Positions 1-10,350 of a DNA stretch of 64,000 nucleotides are shown one piece after another (position 1 is the first letter of the stretch; the number at the start of each line of letters is the position of its first letter). The position numbers were made by a program, and so were the translations under genes. The notes under the pieces were generated by a model, which made no database searches, was not told the DNA's origin, and was given only the letters and a program-made list of their open reading frames with translations. Source of the stretch: Cardinalis cardinalis (lineage: Eukaryota > Chordata > Aves > Passeriformes > Cardinalidae). The stretch covers positions 12,033,188 through 12,097,187 of the forward strand of contig JACDOX010000009.1 in assembly GCA_014549065.1 (NCBI GenBank), in the 5' to 3' direction.

Positions 1-2229
1 TGTTTGGTCCATCAGAATTTAAGACACTACTGACCACCAAGAGCCAGAGCTGTAAAACACCAACTGCTTCCCAAAGCTTCTTGTCCAAAAAGACTAGAGA
101 AAGACCATTGCAACTTGTGTCTGTCATGGCCTCTGCAGATGAGAAAGTGCTGAGGCAGTAAGTCACACGGGAACAGGCCACACGGGCCTGGAAAGCAGAG
201 CAGACATCTGATGAACGAGAAAAGGGGAACAAGTGAAAAGGCACGGGATGGCCAACCCAACAGACCAGGGAAATGATCATCACAGCAGGACTCTAAACAC
301 ATGCCAACAGAATGTATTCAATATTACTGCGGAAATAAGTTTTATGGTGAAAAATTTGGAAATGCCATTTGCCAGTTAGGTAAAAAACGTATGNGCTTGG
401 CATCCAACAGCATGAGTTTTGAATGCAACTACAATAAGATGGGCAGAAAGGGCCAAATAAAAAACACGCAGAGTATTTTTTCCTGACAGGAAGTGTGATC
501 TTCCCCTGAAATTACTGATTACAAAGTCCTAATCCTAACTGCATTCACACAAAACTTAAACGAATCTGCTGGGGTCTGCATATACCAATACAGTCAAAGG
601 ATGTAGGAAACTGACCTTGAAAAACTCAACACTATGTTACTGCATGATAACAATACATGTAAAACCCGATCTGCCCTTCCTTCATTCTTAAACTTATTTA
701 AGGAAAAATGTTTTCTATATTGGTAAGTTATAAAACTAGCAGTTATAGTACGGGAAGTGGATCTAAATTTTTAATGGCTGAAAACAAAATTACAGTGATT
801 CTGGCCACTTTAGACAGTAACAGACTGGACAAGGCCATAAACATCCAGCACCAAAAACTAGCACAGTTTTTGCTTCTAATGTCAGTTCACCCTACCGCCA
901 ATCTCGATTTTCATACAAAAAGAAATCACATATCAGCAGACTTGAAACAATATGCATATTCCTCCAAAGGGTAGTAAGGGTTCATGGGTGCAACTGTGCA
1001 CAGCTTCCCCAGGCTGTTGTAGCTACCAACTCACCATTGGAACACCCAGAAAAGCTCACAGGGAAAGGACTACTCCAGTCCACCTTGGGTGGGCATTCCT
1101 GACAGCCTGAAGAACTCCCCACAACTGCTTCTCAGGCAGGCAAGGCCTGAACTTTTGCTAGACTCCCTTAAAATTTAAATTCATCTCAAGACTGGAACAC
1201 TTCACCTTGAAGCATCTACAAGCAACATATGTATAGGAACTAGAAGAAGGGAACATCAGAACCCTCTCCTCCTGACAACAAGGATAAGTGTCATAACTGG
1301 TCATCACACATGAAATCACTAAGCTTTATCTCAAAAAGCCAATGGATTGTCATCCACACTGCTATTCACAGAATTTCAACACTGTTAAAAAAAATAAAGA
1401 AAATTCAGTTGCAAGATAACATGTCTTGGATAGGCACACACAGCCACCACCAAAAGGAACAAACAGTCCAGTAGGAGGCACCGACCCAGAACGTTCTATG
1501 CTGCCCTTAAAATAATCTAAAGTACTGTGGCTAATAGTCATAGCCATCACACGCACCAACTCCCTTTAATGCAGCTTACTAATCCTGACCACCCACCAAA
1601 TACCCTCGATTCAAAAACAGGTCATATATTTTTACAGGTTTAACTCATTCTGCAAATTTTACCCTCCTGGGGAAATCTGAGAACTCATGGCTCTACAGAA
1701 CTGCTTTCTGAATACCCTAAAACTTTAACTGATGCAAATTAAAACATGGAAGACACTGTTTAATACCATTCAGGAAAGTAAAGCTGAAAGGTTCAGGTGT
1801 TGGAAAGCAAGCTTTTACCCTGCAAGACTTAAGACAANTCACTTTTAGATTAATAACCTCCACTGTAGAATAATATGACAAATTATAAAACATGGGTATN
1901 GCAGTCATTGTATTGCAGAAGTATCTGCACTCAGGACACCTTGCTGACATTAAAAATAGAAAATCAATTGCTCTTTGTAGACAAAACAGAATACGGGGTA
2001 AAGTCTAATTTCCAGTAACTGGAAAGCACTGCTAGATTCCACCTTTTAGAATGCCTTTGGACATAGCAGACATTTATAGTTCACGCTGATCCTCTAATAC
2101 CTGACTGCCTCACAGCCGAGCTGCTTCGGGACAGAAACCCTCCACCAGGCAGAGGTGAACCAGGGCAGCCAACTTCTAAGGATTACCTACTGACACAAAC
2201 TCCTGCAAGCACAGCCGAACCGCTCTGCT
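1..2229. other. Non-coding stretch, probably intron 1 of the minus-strand gene
   Basis: This AT-rich stretch has stops in all frames. It lies just downstream (minus-strand sense) of the splice donor at 2772/2771, so if the gene model is right it is intronic. I see no repeat of recognisable family, no RNA gene and no exon with convincing acceptor, donor and coding sequence. The short open frames here encode nothing I recognise. The intronic status is inferred. Confidence 0.4.
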
Positions 2230-2771
2230 TAAGCCCTCCAAGAAAACAAACACGGACCCTTTACGAAGCCACCGCGGAGAAGGAGGCCAGAGGGGCTGAA
2301 GCCGGAGCGGGGCCCAGGCGGGGGCACCTCCCCAGCGCGGCCCAGGGCCGAGGCGGGTCCCCCCTCACCAGGTGCGCTCCGCTCCGCTCCTCCAGATNCG
2401 GCCCTGCCGCGGAGTCGCGGCCCCACGGGCCCTTACGGGGCAGCGCAGCCCGGCCATCTGCGGACCGCGTAGGAACAGGGACCGGGCCCAGCCGCCGCAC
2501 GGAGCGGGCACGGTGGACCGGGCTCCGCCGCGGAGCCGGAGCGCCCCGCTCCCGTCCCGCCCTGCCGGGAGAGGACGGAGGTTGATAAGAGGGGCCCGGC
2601 GCTGCCCTGGGCGAGCTGGCCAGCGGCTCTGCCCTCCGCGGCCAAGGGGAAAACTGCCAGGCGCCGAGACAACTCGGAGGCCCCGGCGGAGGGCTGAGCC
2701 ACGGCGCTGAGCGCCCGGGCGGACAGCGAGCCGCTCCCCGCCCTCCCGCGCCTTCTCGGCAGCGCTCTTAC

Positions 2772-2783
2772 CTCTGTTAACAT
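2772..2783 (-). CDS. Possible four-codon start of coding sequence (MLTE), phase 0 at the donor
   Basis: ATG TTA ACA GAG sits directly against the consensus splice donor, so the intron would fall exactly between codons. The ATG has A at -3, which is acceptable for initiation, but T at +4. Upstream in the same frame there is no other ATG within the exon, although the frame stays open for about 90 bases. Two upstream ATGs in other frames make it uncertain that ribosomes reach this one. The alternative is that this is 5' UTR. Confidence 0.3.
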
Positions 2784-2820
2784 TATTACCCCGCTGCGCT
2801 GCGGCGGCGCCTCGGCGGCT

Positions 2821-2835
2821 CTAGCCCCGCAGCAT
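2821..2835 (-). other. Four-codon uORF (MLRG)
   Basis: The minus strand reads CACC-ATG-CTG-CGG-GGC-TAG. This ATG has the best Kozak context of the three in the exon (A at -3, CACC before it) and terminates after four codons, 38 bases before the ATG at 2783. Short uORFs of this kind allow reinitiation downstream. Confidence 0.35.
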
Positions 2836-2923
2836 GGTGAAGCCTGGCGGCCGCGCGGAAAGCTACCCCGCACCCCGCGGGGAGGCGAGGCGAGGCGAGC
2901 GCCGCCAGCCCCCGCCGCCCCGC

Positions 2924-2989
2924 TCAGCGCCCGCCCGCCGGCCCCGGCCCCGCTGCCGCCCTCGCAGCCCGGTCCGGAGCGGCCGCCAT
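2924..2989 (-). other. Upstream ORF of 21 codons (uORF 1)
   Basis: The ATG lies inside the AAGATGGCGGC element, and the frame runs MAAAPDRAAR... to a TGA at 2926-2924. The peptide is rich in Ala, Gly, Pro and Arg, as any frame would be in this GC-rich sequence, so conservation of the peptide is not implied. It is a uORF only if transcription starts upstream of 2992. If so it could lower translation of the main ORF. Confidence 0.35.
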
Positions 2990-2992
2990 CTT
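2982..2992 (-). promoter_or_regulatory. AAGATGGCGGC element (YY1-type)
   Basis: The minus strand reads AAGATGGCGGC, an exact match to the YY1 motif commonly found just downstream of transcription starts in housekeeping promoters, usually in the sense orientation. This supports minus-strand transcription starting a few tens of bases to the right. Its internal ATG opens a 21-codon uORF ending at 2924. Confidence 0.65.
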
Positions 2993-3180
2993 GGGACGGC
3001 TACGTGCGCCGCCGCCCCGCCCCGCCCGCCCAGCGGGCCCGCGGGACCGCCCCTGCCGGGGCCGGCGCTCCGCTCCGCGCCCGGCCCGGCCCGGCCCGCG
3101 CTGTGCCTGCCCGCCGCCACTGGCGCCGCCGCCTGTACCGGCCCTTGACGGGATCCGGCCGCAAGGCACGGAGCTCGAAA

Positions 3181-3374
3181 CTGCGGGTCGGATTTTTTTC
3201 CCTCTCTCCCTTGGTGTGACCTGTCTTAGAGCTCTTCGGTGTCAGGCAACTGTGTTGCGGACGCTAATCGAAATATTTTGTTAAATTTCTGACCAAGCAG
3301 AGCATCTCACATCCCCCAGTGACGTGTGCAGCGCTGCGCGTGTTCTGGATGCTAAGGAAGAGCACATGTCTTAT
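3181..3374. other. Promoter-flanking sequence, nothing recognised
   Basis: A transition from the CpG island to bulk AT-rich sequence. CpGs persist thinly to about 3345. No exon or repeat was recognised between the island and the CR1 copy that follows. Confidence 0.5.
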
Positions 3375-3776
3375 CTGGAGCACAAGTCCTTTGGGAAGCG
3401 GCTGAGGGAGTTGGGGTTGTTTAGCCNGGAGAAAAGGAGATTGAGGGGTGACCTTATCGCTCTCTACAAGTGCCTGAAAGGAGGCTGTAACCCGCCGGGG
3501 GTCTCTTCTCCCCGGCAACAAGCGACAGGACGGGAAGACACAGTCTTAAGCTATACCAGGGGAGGTTTGGGAAGAAATATTAGGAAGAATTTCTTCACGA
3601 AAATGTGCTTAGACATTGGAGTGGACCGCCCNGGGAGGTGGTGGAGTCACTGTCCCTGGAGGTGTTTAAGGAAAGGCTGGATGTGGCGCTCAGTGTCATG
3701 GTCTACTGGACGTGGTGGTGATCNGTTGTTTGGACTCGACGATCTCTAGTCTTTTCCAAGCTCAATGATTCTGTGA
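3375..3776 (+). repeat. CR1 LINE, 3' end, sense orientation
   Basis: The sequence follows the 3' part of CR1: the end of the reverse transcriptase frame with 'cggctgagggagttgggg', 'attaggaagaatttcttcac' and 'gggaggtggtggagtcac', then 'ggactcgacgatct', and finally the CR1 terminal signature 'tgattctgtga'. A translated stretch reads GKRLRELGLFS, EKRRLRGDLIALYKCLKGG and NIRKNFFTK, as in CR1 polymerases. It is 5'-truncated, the normal outcome of CR1 insertion. It lies about 200 bp beyond the CpG island and was tolerated there. No flanking target-site duplication was found. Confidence 0.9.
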
Positions 3777-6700
3777 AAGATATTTATATTGCCTGTTACC
3801 TACACTATTGTTAAGTAATGGCATAAAGTGTGGAACAGAAACACATCTCAGAAACAGAGCCACATCTGCCCCAGCTCAGAGAACCCTGGGGTGATGTGCC
3901 CCCACCAAAGCTTAGTATTTGAGTACACAGAAATATTCCCATCTGAAACTTACTCTTCCTTTAAGCACTGTTCTGTGGGCTTTTCTTTGTGTGCTTGCTT
4001 TTTTACTAGAGTTTGGGTTACACAGTTAACCTTTGGTGCATTAGGAGAGTAGGAGCAAGATGGGATTTTTTTCCTGCATTGCCAGTGACAACATGCACAC
4101 CAAAGAAATAGTAATGATTTGCAGGAAAGATGGAGGAAAAACAACACTACTATTTTAATGTGAAGAAAACCAATCTTCTTCAATTACAGTGTTTTTTCTC
4201 CCTCAATAAAAGCAGAATGTATTTTCTTGCAGAAATGTGAAGGGCATTAAGCAGTNCTTAAGGCTGATGGGTTTTGCAGAAGTTCTGTAATTTTCCCAGG
4301 TATTGTTAAATACTTAACATTTCAAGGTTGACCACTTCTTAGTTTTATTTGTGAGTATTAGTGAGTTTCAGTTTTACTCATATGACTGTTTTTCCCCAGT
4401 TAGACACCCATCTGTTAGTCATGTGAAGCAAAAAGAGCAAATCCTTGATACTCATAATTGTTTATTTGCCTTTTATAAATAATAAAAAATACTAAGATTT
4501 CTAAGTGTCTAATAGTGTCTAATAAGCTTTTTACTTCAGAGTCTGTAATTTTGAATGTTTCATGTTAGCAGTACTCTTTCCCCCCAAGCTGATCCGTCAG
4601 GGAAAAACCAAATCTTACGGCACACACAGCTCTACTTTAAACCATAGGCTTGGCAATAACAGCGCCATGCAGAGGTCTTGCACATGGTATTTCACCACCT
4701 TGGTAAATTAAAAATTGTTCAAAACCATTGAGAAATGGGAGCTGTGAAATACCAATTCCAATGTATTTCTTTGGTCCCCTAAAATTGTGTAGGTGCTTAT
4801 TTGGCTGATGTATATGTTCACAACTAGGATCCATATTTGTGGCTTTCACTGTGCTTCAAGTGAAGCAAATAATGCCCTGTGCTCACATCTGTGCTACAGG
4901 AGATCCTGAGGGTATTCATAAAATAGCAGAGAGATCAGTAAATGATTAGTAGTGTGTAATTATGAAAAAACTTCAGTACATACTTAGGTGGCAGGAAATA
5001 GAATGAAAATACTTAAAGCACCTACTGCTTGACAAGTCATTGAGTCAATAAATATGTCCTCTGGGGAAGGCACAGTATCATGAACTATAAGATAAATTAC
5101 CTATTTCATAAAATGTAAGGGTTAAGCAGGATGTTAAAATTTTCATTATGTTGATNTATATATATAAATAATAGTGATTGAACCAAGGTAATAGCCTAGA
5201 AAAACAAACTTTCTAGGCACTGTATCTCTTTATCTTGTGCATTTAGGTATAGCAGTTAAGGTTTTCAAAATAAATAATCCCTTTTGAANACTTACTGCAA
5301 AGATGTATAGATCCTGAGTGTGCTGTTGTAAAAGAAGAGCAAATCTTACACAAATCTCCCAGCAAGATGAAGTCACAATTAATACTTTGTACTTGAACTT
5401 GCCCCTACTTCTGCTTGGAATTTGGCAGCCCAACAGCATAATAGTCTGTGAAGCACCTTCTGTTCTTGCACTGCTAGAGTAAACTTTCCAGTACTTCTGC
5501 TGAAAATTGTTATCTGATTTAACAGCAATCAGCACAGCCTTAATACTGTTCCAAACTGTTACTAATGCTAGAATCTATTGTTCTAATTTTGGTCAATACA
5601 TCTCAACTTCAAAAGGGAAAGGNAATGTGTAATTGCAACAGCAAGGAGTGAGGCTGTGAGGAAAGACTGAACCACATAAACTCAAGGCAGATGAAGAAGC
5701 AGCCTCATAAATGAAAGGTGAGGAGCAGCAGCTTGGGAAGAGGATGATATCAGGGAATTCTTGAAAAAGCTGTGAGGAAGAGAAAACAAACCAGCAGTTA
5801 TTTGCCAGTTCCCATTCTTATAATAAATTGAAAAAATGTACAATTTTTTTTCCTTAGGAAGGAGGTTGTTTCTAAATTAGTGTGAGCAGGTCTGGAAATG
5901 AGGCTTCAACAGAGACTGAAAGAATTATCAATGGTAGGCCAGAAGCACTAGAACACTTGTTTCCCTGAGCCCATCTTCAGTGACAATAACTCCATTAGAT
6001 TTGATGAGTCATCCGTGAGAGAGTTTTATCCGTGTCATCCTTTTGTGTTTGTTACACACAGCTCAGGACAGGCACTGCAACAAGCCAGCATTTTACCAGC
6101 AACAGGGCAGCCACGTTAGCACCACGCTCATCCAGGCAGAGCAGCACACGCCTTATTTTTCATGTCACTTCCACAAGCCCACGAGCACGGTGTGAAGTAC
6201 TGTGTTAGGGCAAGTATTTATATCTGCAGTCAAAGGCAAACCTGGCAGAAAGTGTTTGCACTCAGTCCTTAAAATACAGAATTTTTTTCTCTTAGACCTA
6301 GGCAAATGCTTAGCTAACTGTAATGCTTACTCTAGAAGGAGTACCTGAAAGCTGATGGCTGNGAATACCTTCATAGTTATAAATCAACTCTGACCTGTTG
6401 CCAAACATCTCAGTGTTCTTTGCACTCATTACAGTTTTCACTACAAGCTTAAGGAGTGGTCTGATGCTCTAGATCCATATTTTGAAATCCCATGGGGGAC
6501 ATTGGGAACTGTCTACTGAAATGATGGATGAATGAAGCATTAAAATCTGAAATACAAAGATAGCACCTTCAGGCTCTACATCCAGAAGTTTATAAAGATT
6601 TTAAAAAGTAAAGCATAGAAAGTGCACTAAGTAAAGAGACAAAAATATAGTCATGAGGGGGAGGACACGACACACACAGAAGCAGGGGCATAAGCAGGAT

Positions 6701-8755
6701 TTAGCAATAAAAGAGCAACTGTGCCAACTTGCAGCAAAGCACAAAGGAGTGCAAATTATTTTCCAGCCCTGAAAGGAGGGCAGTTCCACAACCTAAATAA
6801 CTGTTAGCTCACCAGCTTATGAAAAATGAAATTGGTGACCTAATTGCCATCATGATAACCTCTGAAAGAGCAGTAGCCTGCATTTGGAGAGTAAAAGAAT
6901 ATGTTGTCACGACCTGTACAAGAAAACAAGTGAGGACTAAGGAAAGGGGAAACTACAGGCAGGGTTGGGGGAGGGACNGACAGACTGAAAGAACAACAGA
7001 CTGATTTTGCTTTGCAAAGCAGTTTTATGGAAGTGGCTACAAGACTGTTTCTAACATCAGTAAGCCTGAATTTCTGTGTAATTCATTAAAATCTAGAAAG
7101 ATCTTTTATAGAATTATTTCTGAATGTTGTAATTAGTTCTGATTGTCCGTAACAACTGATGCAAAGCAAAGTTTGGCTTCTGTTCTCTTGTTTAAGTTGC
7201 TCGTAGCTCAGGCTGGCAGTATGGTTAGAGTTTGCATAGGGCTGTTCAGTTTGGGATTCACTCTTTTTGTTGAGAAGGTGAGGTGGAGAAGATCTGAAGA
7301 ATTTGTAGCCATTAAATATTTTAAGTGTTAAGTCTTAACTGTTTAAGTGCATTTCTCTGTGATTGCATTCCATTCCATTTCAAATAAGGTCACATGACCC
7401 TGAAAGTCTACATAGCAACATGATCGAAAGGGGAACTCAAAGTATCTTTTAAGTGTGAAATTTGAATATTCTGTTATTTCAGGATGTTGCCAATTCTAAG
7501 CTCTTTGGTCTGAGTGGCCTGATCAGAAGTTTTGTTTCTGGTCAGGATCACAACTGCCTAATTTCCAATTAAATATCTCCTTCACTTTAAGCTTTTTCAT
7601 CATTCATCTAAGATGCAACACAGACAGAAGATACAAGGATGTATATGAGAGGGCCGCTCAAAGCAATATGATGTTGAGCATTAGATAAATAATTACTGAA
7701 GAAGCATCAGCTTTAATTCCTGCTTCATCCTTTGCAATAAGGATTCAATATCTCCCCAATGTTCATGTTCTCAGAATTGTTTACAGGAGGCTGAAATTTT
7801 TTTTAAAGCTTTTACCAGCTTACATCTTTGCTATAGTGAACATTTTGCATTCAAACAGCTTTCTGCAGCTAGACAGACTAGACAGACATTGTTTGCCTTA
7901 GTATCTTAATCCCAGTTGTCTAAGTAAGTATTAGAATAAAGATAAGCTATATTTTTAATACAAAGAGAACTTTCAAAATTATGGTGTCTCTTTCAGAGGT
8001 CTATCAGAAGTCTATCACAACTAGAGTCACATCAGAATTATAACAGATGTTAGTCATCAGCTGCATAGCTTCTGGCTGGGGATTTTTTTGCACACAAACA
8101 GAAGGCTTCCTATGCTATTTGTACAATGCTGATACAAAAGCAAGCAAGGTAAAATGCAACAAACTGTTTAGAAAAGTCACCTAAATTCTTAGAATTCCTT
8201 TTGAAACAACTCGTGTAATTCTTTATCTGAATGACACAATAATTTGTGGATTAAACTGTTACATGGAATTTTTATTCTATGTTATGGTAAATGATCCCAC
8301 TCCTTTCAAGTGGGTCAAGAGCCATGAAAGCATATCTGTGATTTAAAAATATTTCTACTGCTCTTCAGACTATTTGCTGTTACCCAAGCTAGACCTGGTA
8401 TCAACAACTTCCCATTGCAAAAGGGTTTGGATGGTTTCTCTTCAAAGATCTGAACCCAAAAGTGTATCTGGCAGGTAGATCAGCCTATGTGACTCTCTAA
8501 AAGGTATCAAAAGGATCCTTCAAAAGGATACTTTTGGTATTCTCTCAAGAATACATATGCACAATTTTAGAATGCGCTGCAAACAATTTTTGTACATAGA
8601 TTTTAGTTTTGTTCAGTGATGGTGTCACAGTGGACTCAGTTTACTTTTCTGATAAGAATTTGTTTGTATTATTAAATCATAATTATCCTTCCAGGCCTTA
8701 GGTGCAGGTCCGAGCAGGAGTTTGGGTCTGAATTTTCAAGTTACAAATTGCTACA
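3777..8755. other. AT-rich intergenic stretch
   Basis: No gene, RNA or dated repeat was recognised. It contains a short TA run at 5155-5170 (with one N) and a small duplication of gtgtctaata at 4505-4525. Short open frames at 5230-5535 and 6819-7004 encode nothing recognisable and lack supporting signals. A somewhat GC-richer patch at 6060-6200 has no clear identity. Confidence 0.5.
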
Positions 8756-8792
8756 GTAACAATTACAGTGATACTGGTGCTGTAATTGTTAC
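8756..8792. repeat. 13-bp perfect inverted repeat with 11-nt loop
   Basis: GTAACAATTACAG at 8756-8768 is followed, after TGATACTGGTG, by its exact reverse complement CTGTAATTGTTAC at 8780-8792. Four more pairs (ATTG/CAAT) can form beyond a small asymmetric internal loop. In 64 kb about 0.01 such perfect 13-bp stems with a loop up to 12 nt are expected by chance. The stem is too short for a conventional pre-miRNA. It could be a remnant of a small inverted-repeat transposon or a cruciform-forming element. Confidence 0.75.
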
Positions 8793-10286
8793 AACAATGC
8801 AGAATTTTGCCAGTGACTTAAGAACAAAATTAGGATGTTCTACGGCNCAGACAGCACAAAATAAGTTATATTTAAAACATTTTGGGAGGAAATATCCACT
8901 TAATCAGTTTAACAGCTATTAAAAAAAAAGACAAATAGGAAGCAAAGTTATTCATTATGCATTAAAAAAAATTAGCATCATTTACCATATTTGTATTCTA
9001 CAAAAATGGTGTCTATTGTGTCCTCTTTATAAAAATCCAGATGAAGATATCATCCAGAGAAATCTAAGAAGCCTGACTTACTGTACTGCAGTTAACACAT
9101 GGTACAAAATGTTCTTGGTAAGGGAATGCATTTAAAAAAAAATCTGAGCAGAGGGGTATTAGAAATTATTCTAAAACTATTTTTTTTTTTAAGCAATGTT
9201 TTCCACTGAGTCATAAAAGTCTAATCCATAATCAATAAAATTTCTAGGACAGTTAATCTTATAGGGGATGGATGTGGGGGAGAAAAAGAGAAGAATCTAA
9301 TAGCTATGAATAAAATAAATATTCTGTCTGCAATATCAGCAACTTCAGGTGTTCAGAGCCATTAGCCAGGCACTAAGAATCATGACATTGGAACTGAAAG
9401 TTGTTTACATTCTCTTTGTCTCCCGAACCTGTAAGAAATTTTCAAATCATATTTTCATTAGGCTTTGCTTTGCAATCATGAACACTGCAAAATCTTTNAA
9501 AAATGTATTTCCTCTGGCAATAAGTGACTTGGCTCCAAAAACTGTAAGAAAGAAGCTAAATATTTTAAGTTATAGTAAACTTTTAGGATTTGGCAAAAAA
9601 ACTGTGAGGATACTGGAGAGCTTATTATACTTTCTTCCCACTGTGCACCACTGGTGTTTGCATCTTGTCTATGTGTGAAGGACTTTGTTAGTACTGTATG
9701 TGCTCTCAGAGCTGAAGCTTTAGACCTTTGAAGCCACTTTGGGAATTGGCTGCATTCTTCTGCTCNTTTGTTTTGCTGCCCACTTACAGCAGTTTGTTCT
9801 TAACAAACACTGATGCAACTACAAAAGGTAGAGATTTAATTTAACCAGTGGAAACAGCTACAGTANGTTCAAGCACCTGAAACAAATACAATGCTTGTAG
9901 TGCATTAGGAAGAGGNAGCACAGAGGAGTACAACAGTCTTTGCTTATTTGAGTAACAACATTTCCTCTGGTTATCTGGGACGCTCACAGTACTCTCCCCA
10001 GTGGACTTTACAACAGAAATCTGTGTCTGCTCCCCTGAAGGAGCATTAAAAACTGGTCCTATGTCAATGCCAAATTGGTTTTCATGTATTAGAAGGACTA
10101 CCAAGTTCCTCCTTCGCCAGAAAAACCTGTTCCTCAGGCACTCCTCTTCCTCATTTTTGGACGCATAGTCAGAGGCCATTACAAAGAATTTAATTTGGGT
10201 GGATTTTATATACAAGATATGTCCCTGAATAAAGATTTGATTCTCTAACTGTTTCCATGGTTTGTTGGCTTTAATTTTGACATTCT

Positions 10287-10350
10287 GTTTTTCTCCTTAA
10301 GTTTTTCTCCTTAAGTTTGGGGTTTTTTTTGGTTTCTGGGTTGTTTTTTT
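10287..10350. repeat. Small tandem duplication followed by T/G-rich low-complexity tract
   Basis: GTTTTTCTCCTTAA occurs twice head-to-tail at 10287-10314. It is followed by a T-rich run with GG interruptions to about 10350, then a short A-run at 10371-10380. It looks like replication slippage, with no functional implication visible. Confidence 0.7.

Larger units (their letters stand above)
2772..3010 (-). other. Putative first exon of an unidentified minus-strand gene (5' end approximate)
   Basis: Read on the minus strand, the exon would begin a little upstream of AAGATGGCGGC (2992-2982) and end at 2772, followed by a consensus donor (CAGAG|GTAAGAG). It contains an ATG at 2989 opening a 21-codon uORF, an ATG at 2835 opening a four-codon uORF (MLRG), and an ATG at 2783 followed by TTA ACA GAG up to the splice site. 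The main protein could therefore start MLTE, or the whole exon could be 5' UTR with translation starting in exon 2. Four residues are too few to identify the gene, and I do not recognise it. An alternative donor lies at 2369/2368 (CCTG|GTGAGG). The 5' end is a guess; only the 3' end is well defined. Confidence 0.5.
2230..3180. promoter_or_regulatory. CpG-island promoter 1
   Basis: Base composition changes abruptly from AT-rich to very GC-rich near 2230 and back again near 3180, and CpG dinucleotides are frequent throughout, densest at 2830-3130. This is the pattern of a broadly expressed TATA-less vertebrate promoter. No TATA box is visible. Several GGCGGG/CCCGCC Sp1-type boxes are present. 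Orientation is judged from the minus strand, which carries an AAGATGGCGGC element at 2992-2982 followed by a consensus splice donor. A weaker antisense transcript starting on the plus strand cannot be excluded. Confidence 0.85.

Noticed and set aside
2372..3284. Several overlapping open frames on both strands in the first CpG island
   Set aside because: Composition effect: Arg/Pro/Ala/Gly-rich translations in all six frames, with no conserved motif.
8756..8792. Pre-miRNA interpretation of the hairpin
   Set aside because: A perfect stem of 13 bp (17 with an internal loop) is shorter than the roughly 22 bp or more needed for a typical duplex.
9841..10215. 124-codon minus-strand open frame
   Set aside because: Translation is not recognisable, two codons contain N, and there is no promoter, acceptor or donor context. 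A few frames of this length are expected in 64 kb.
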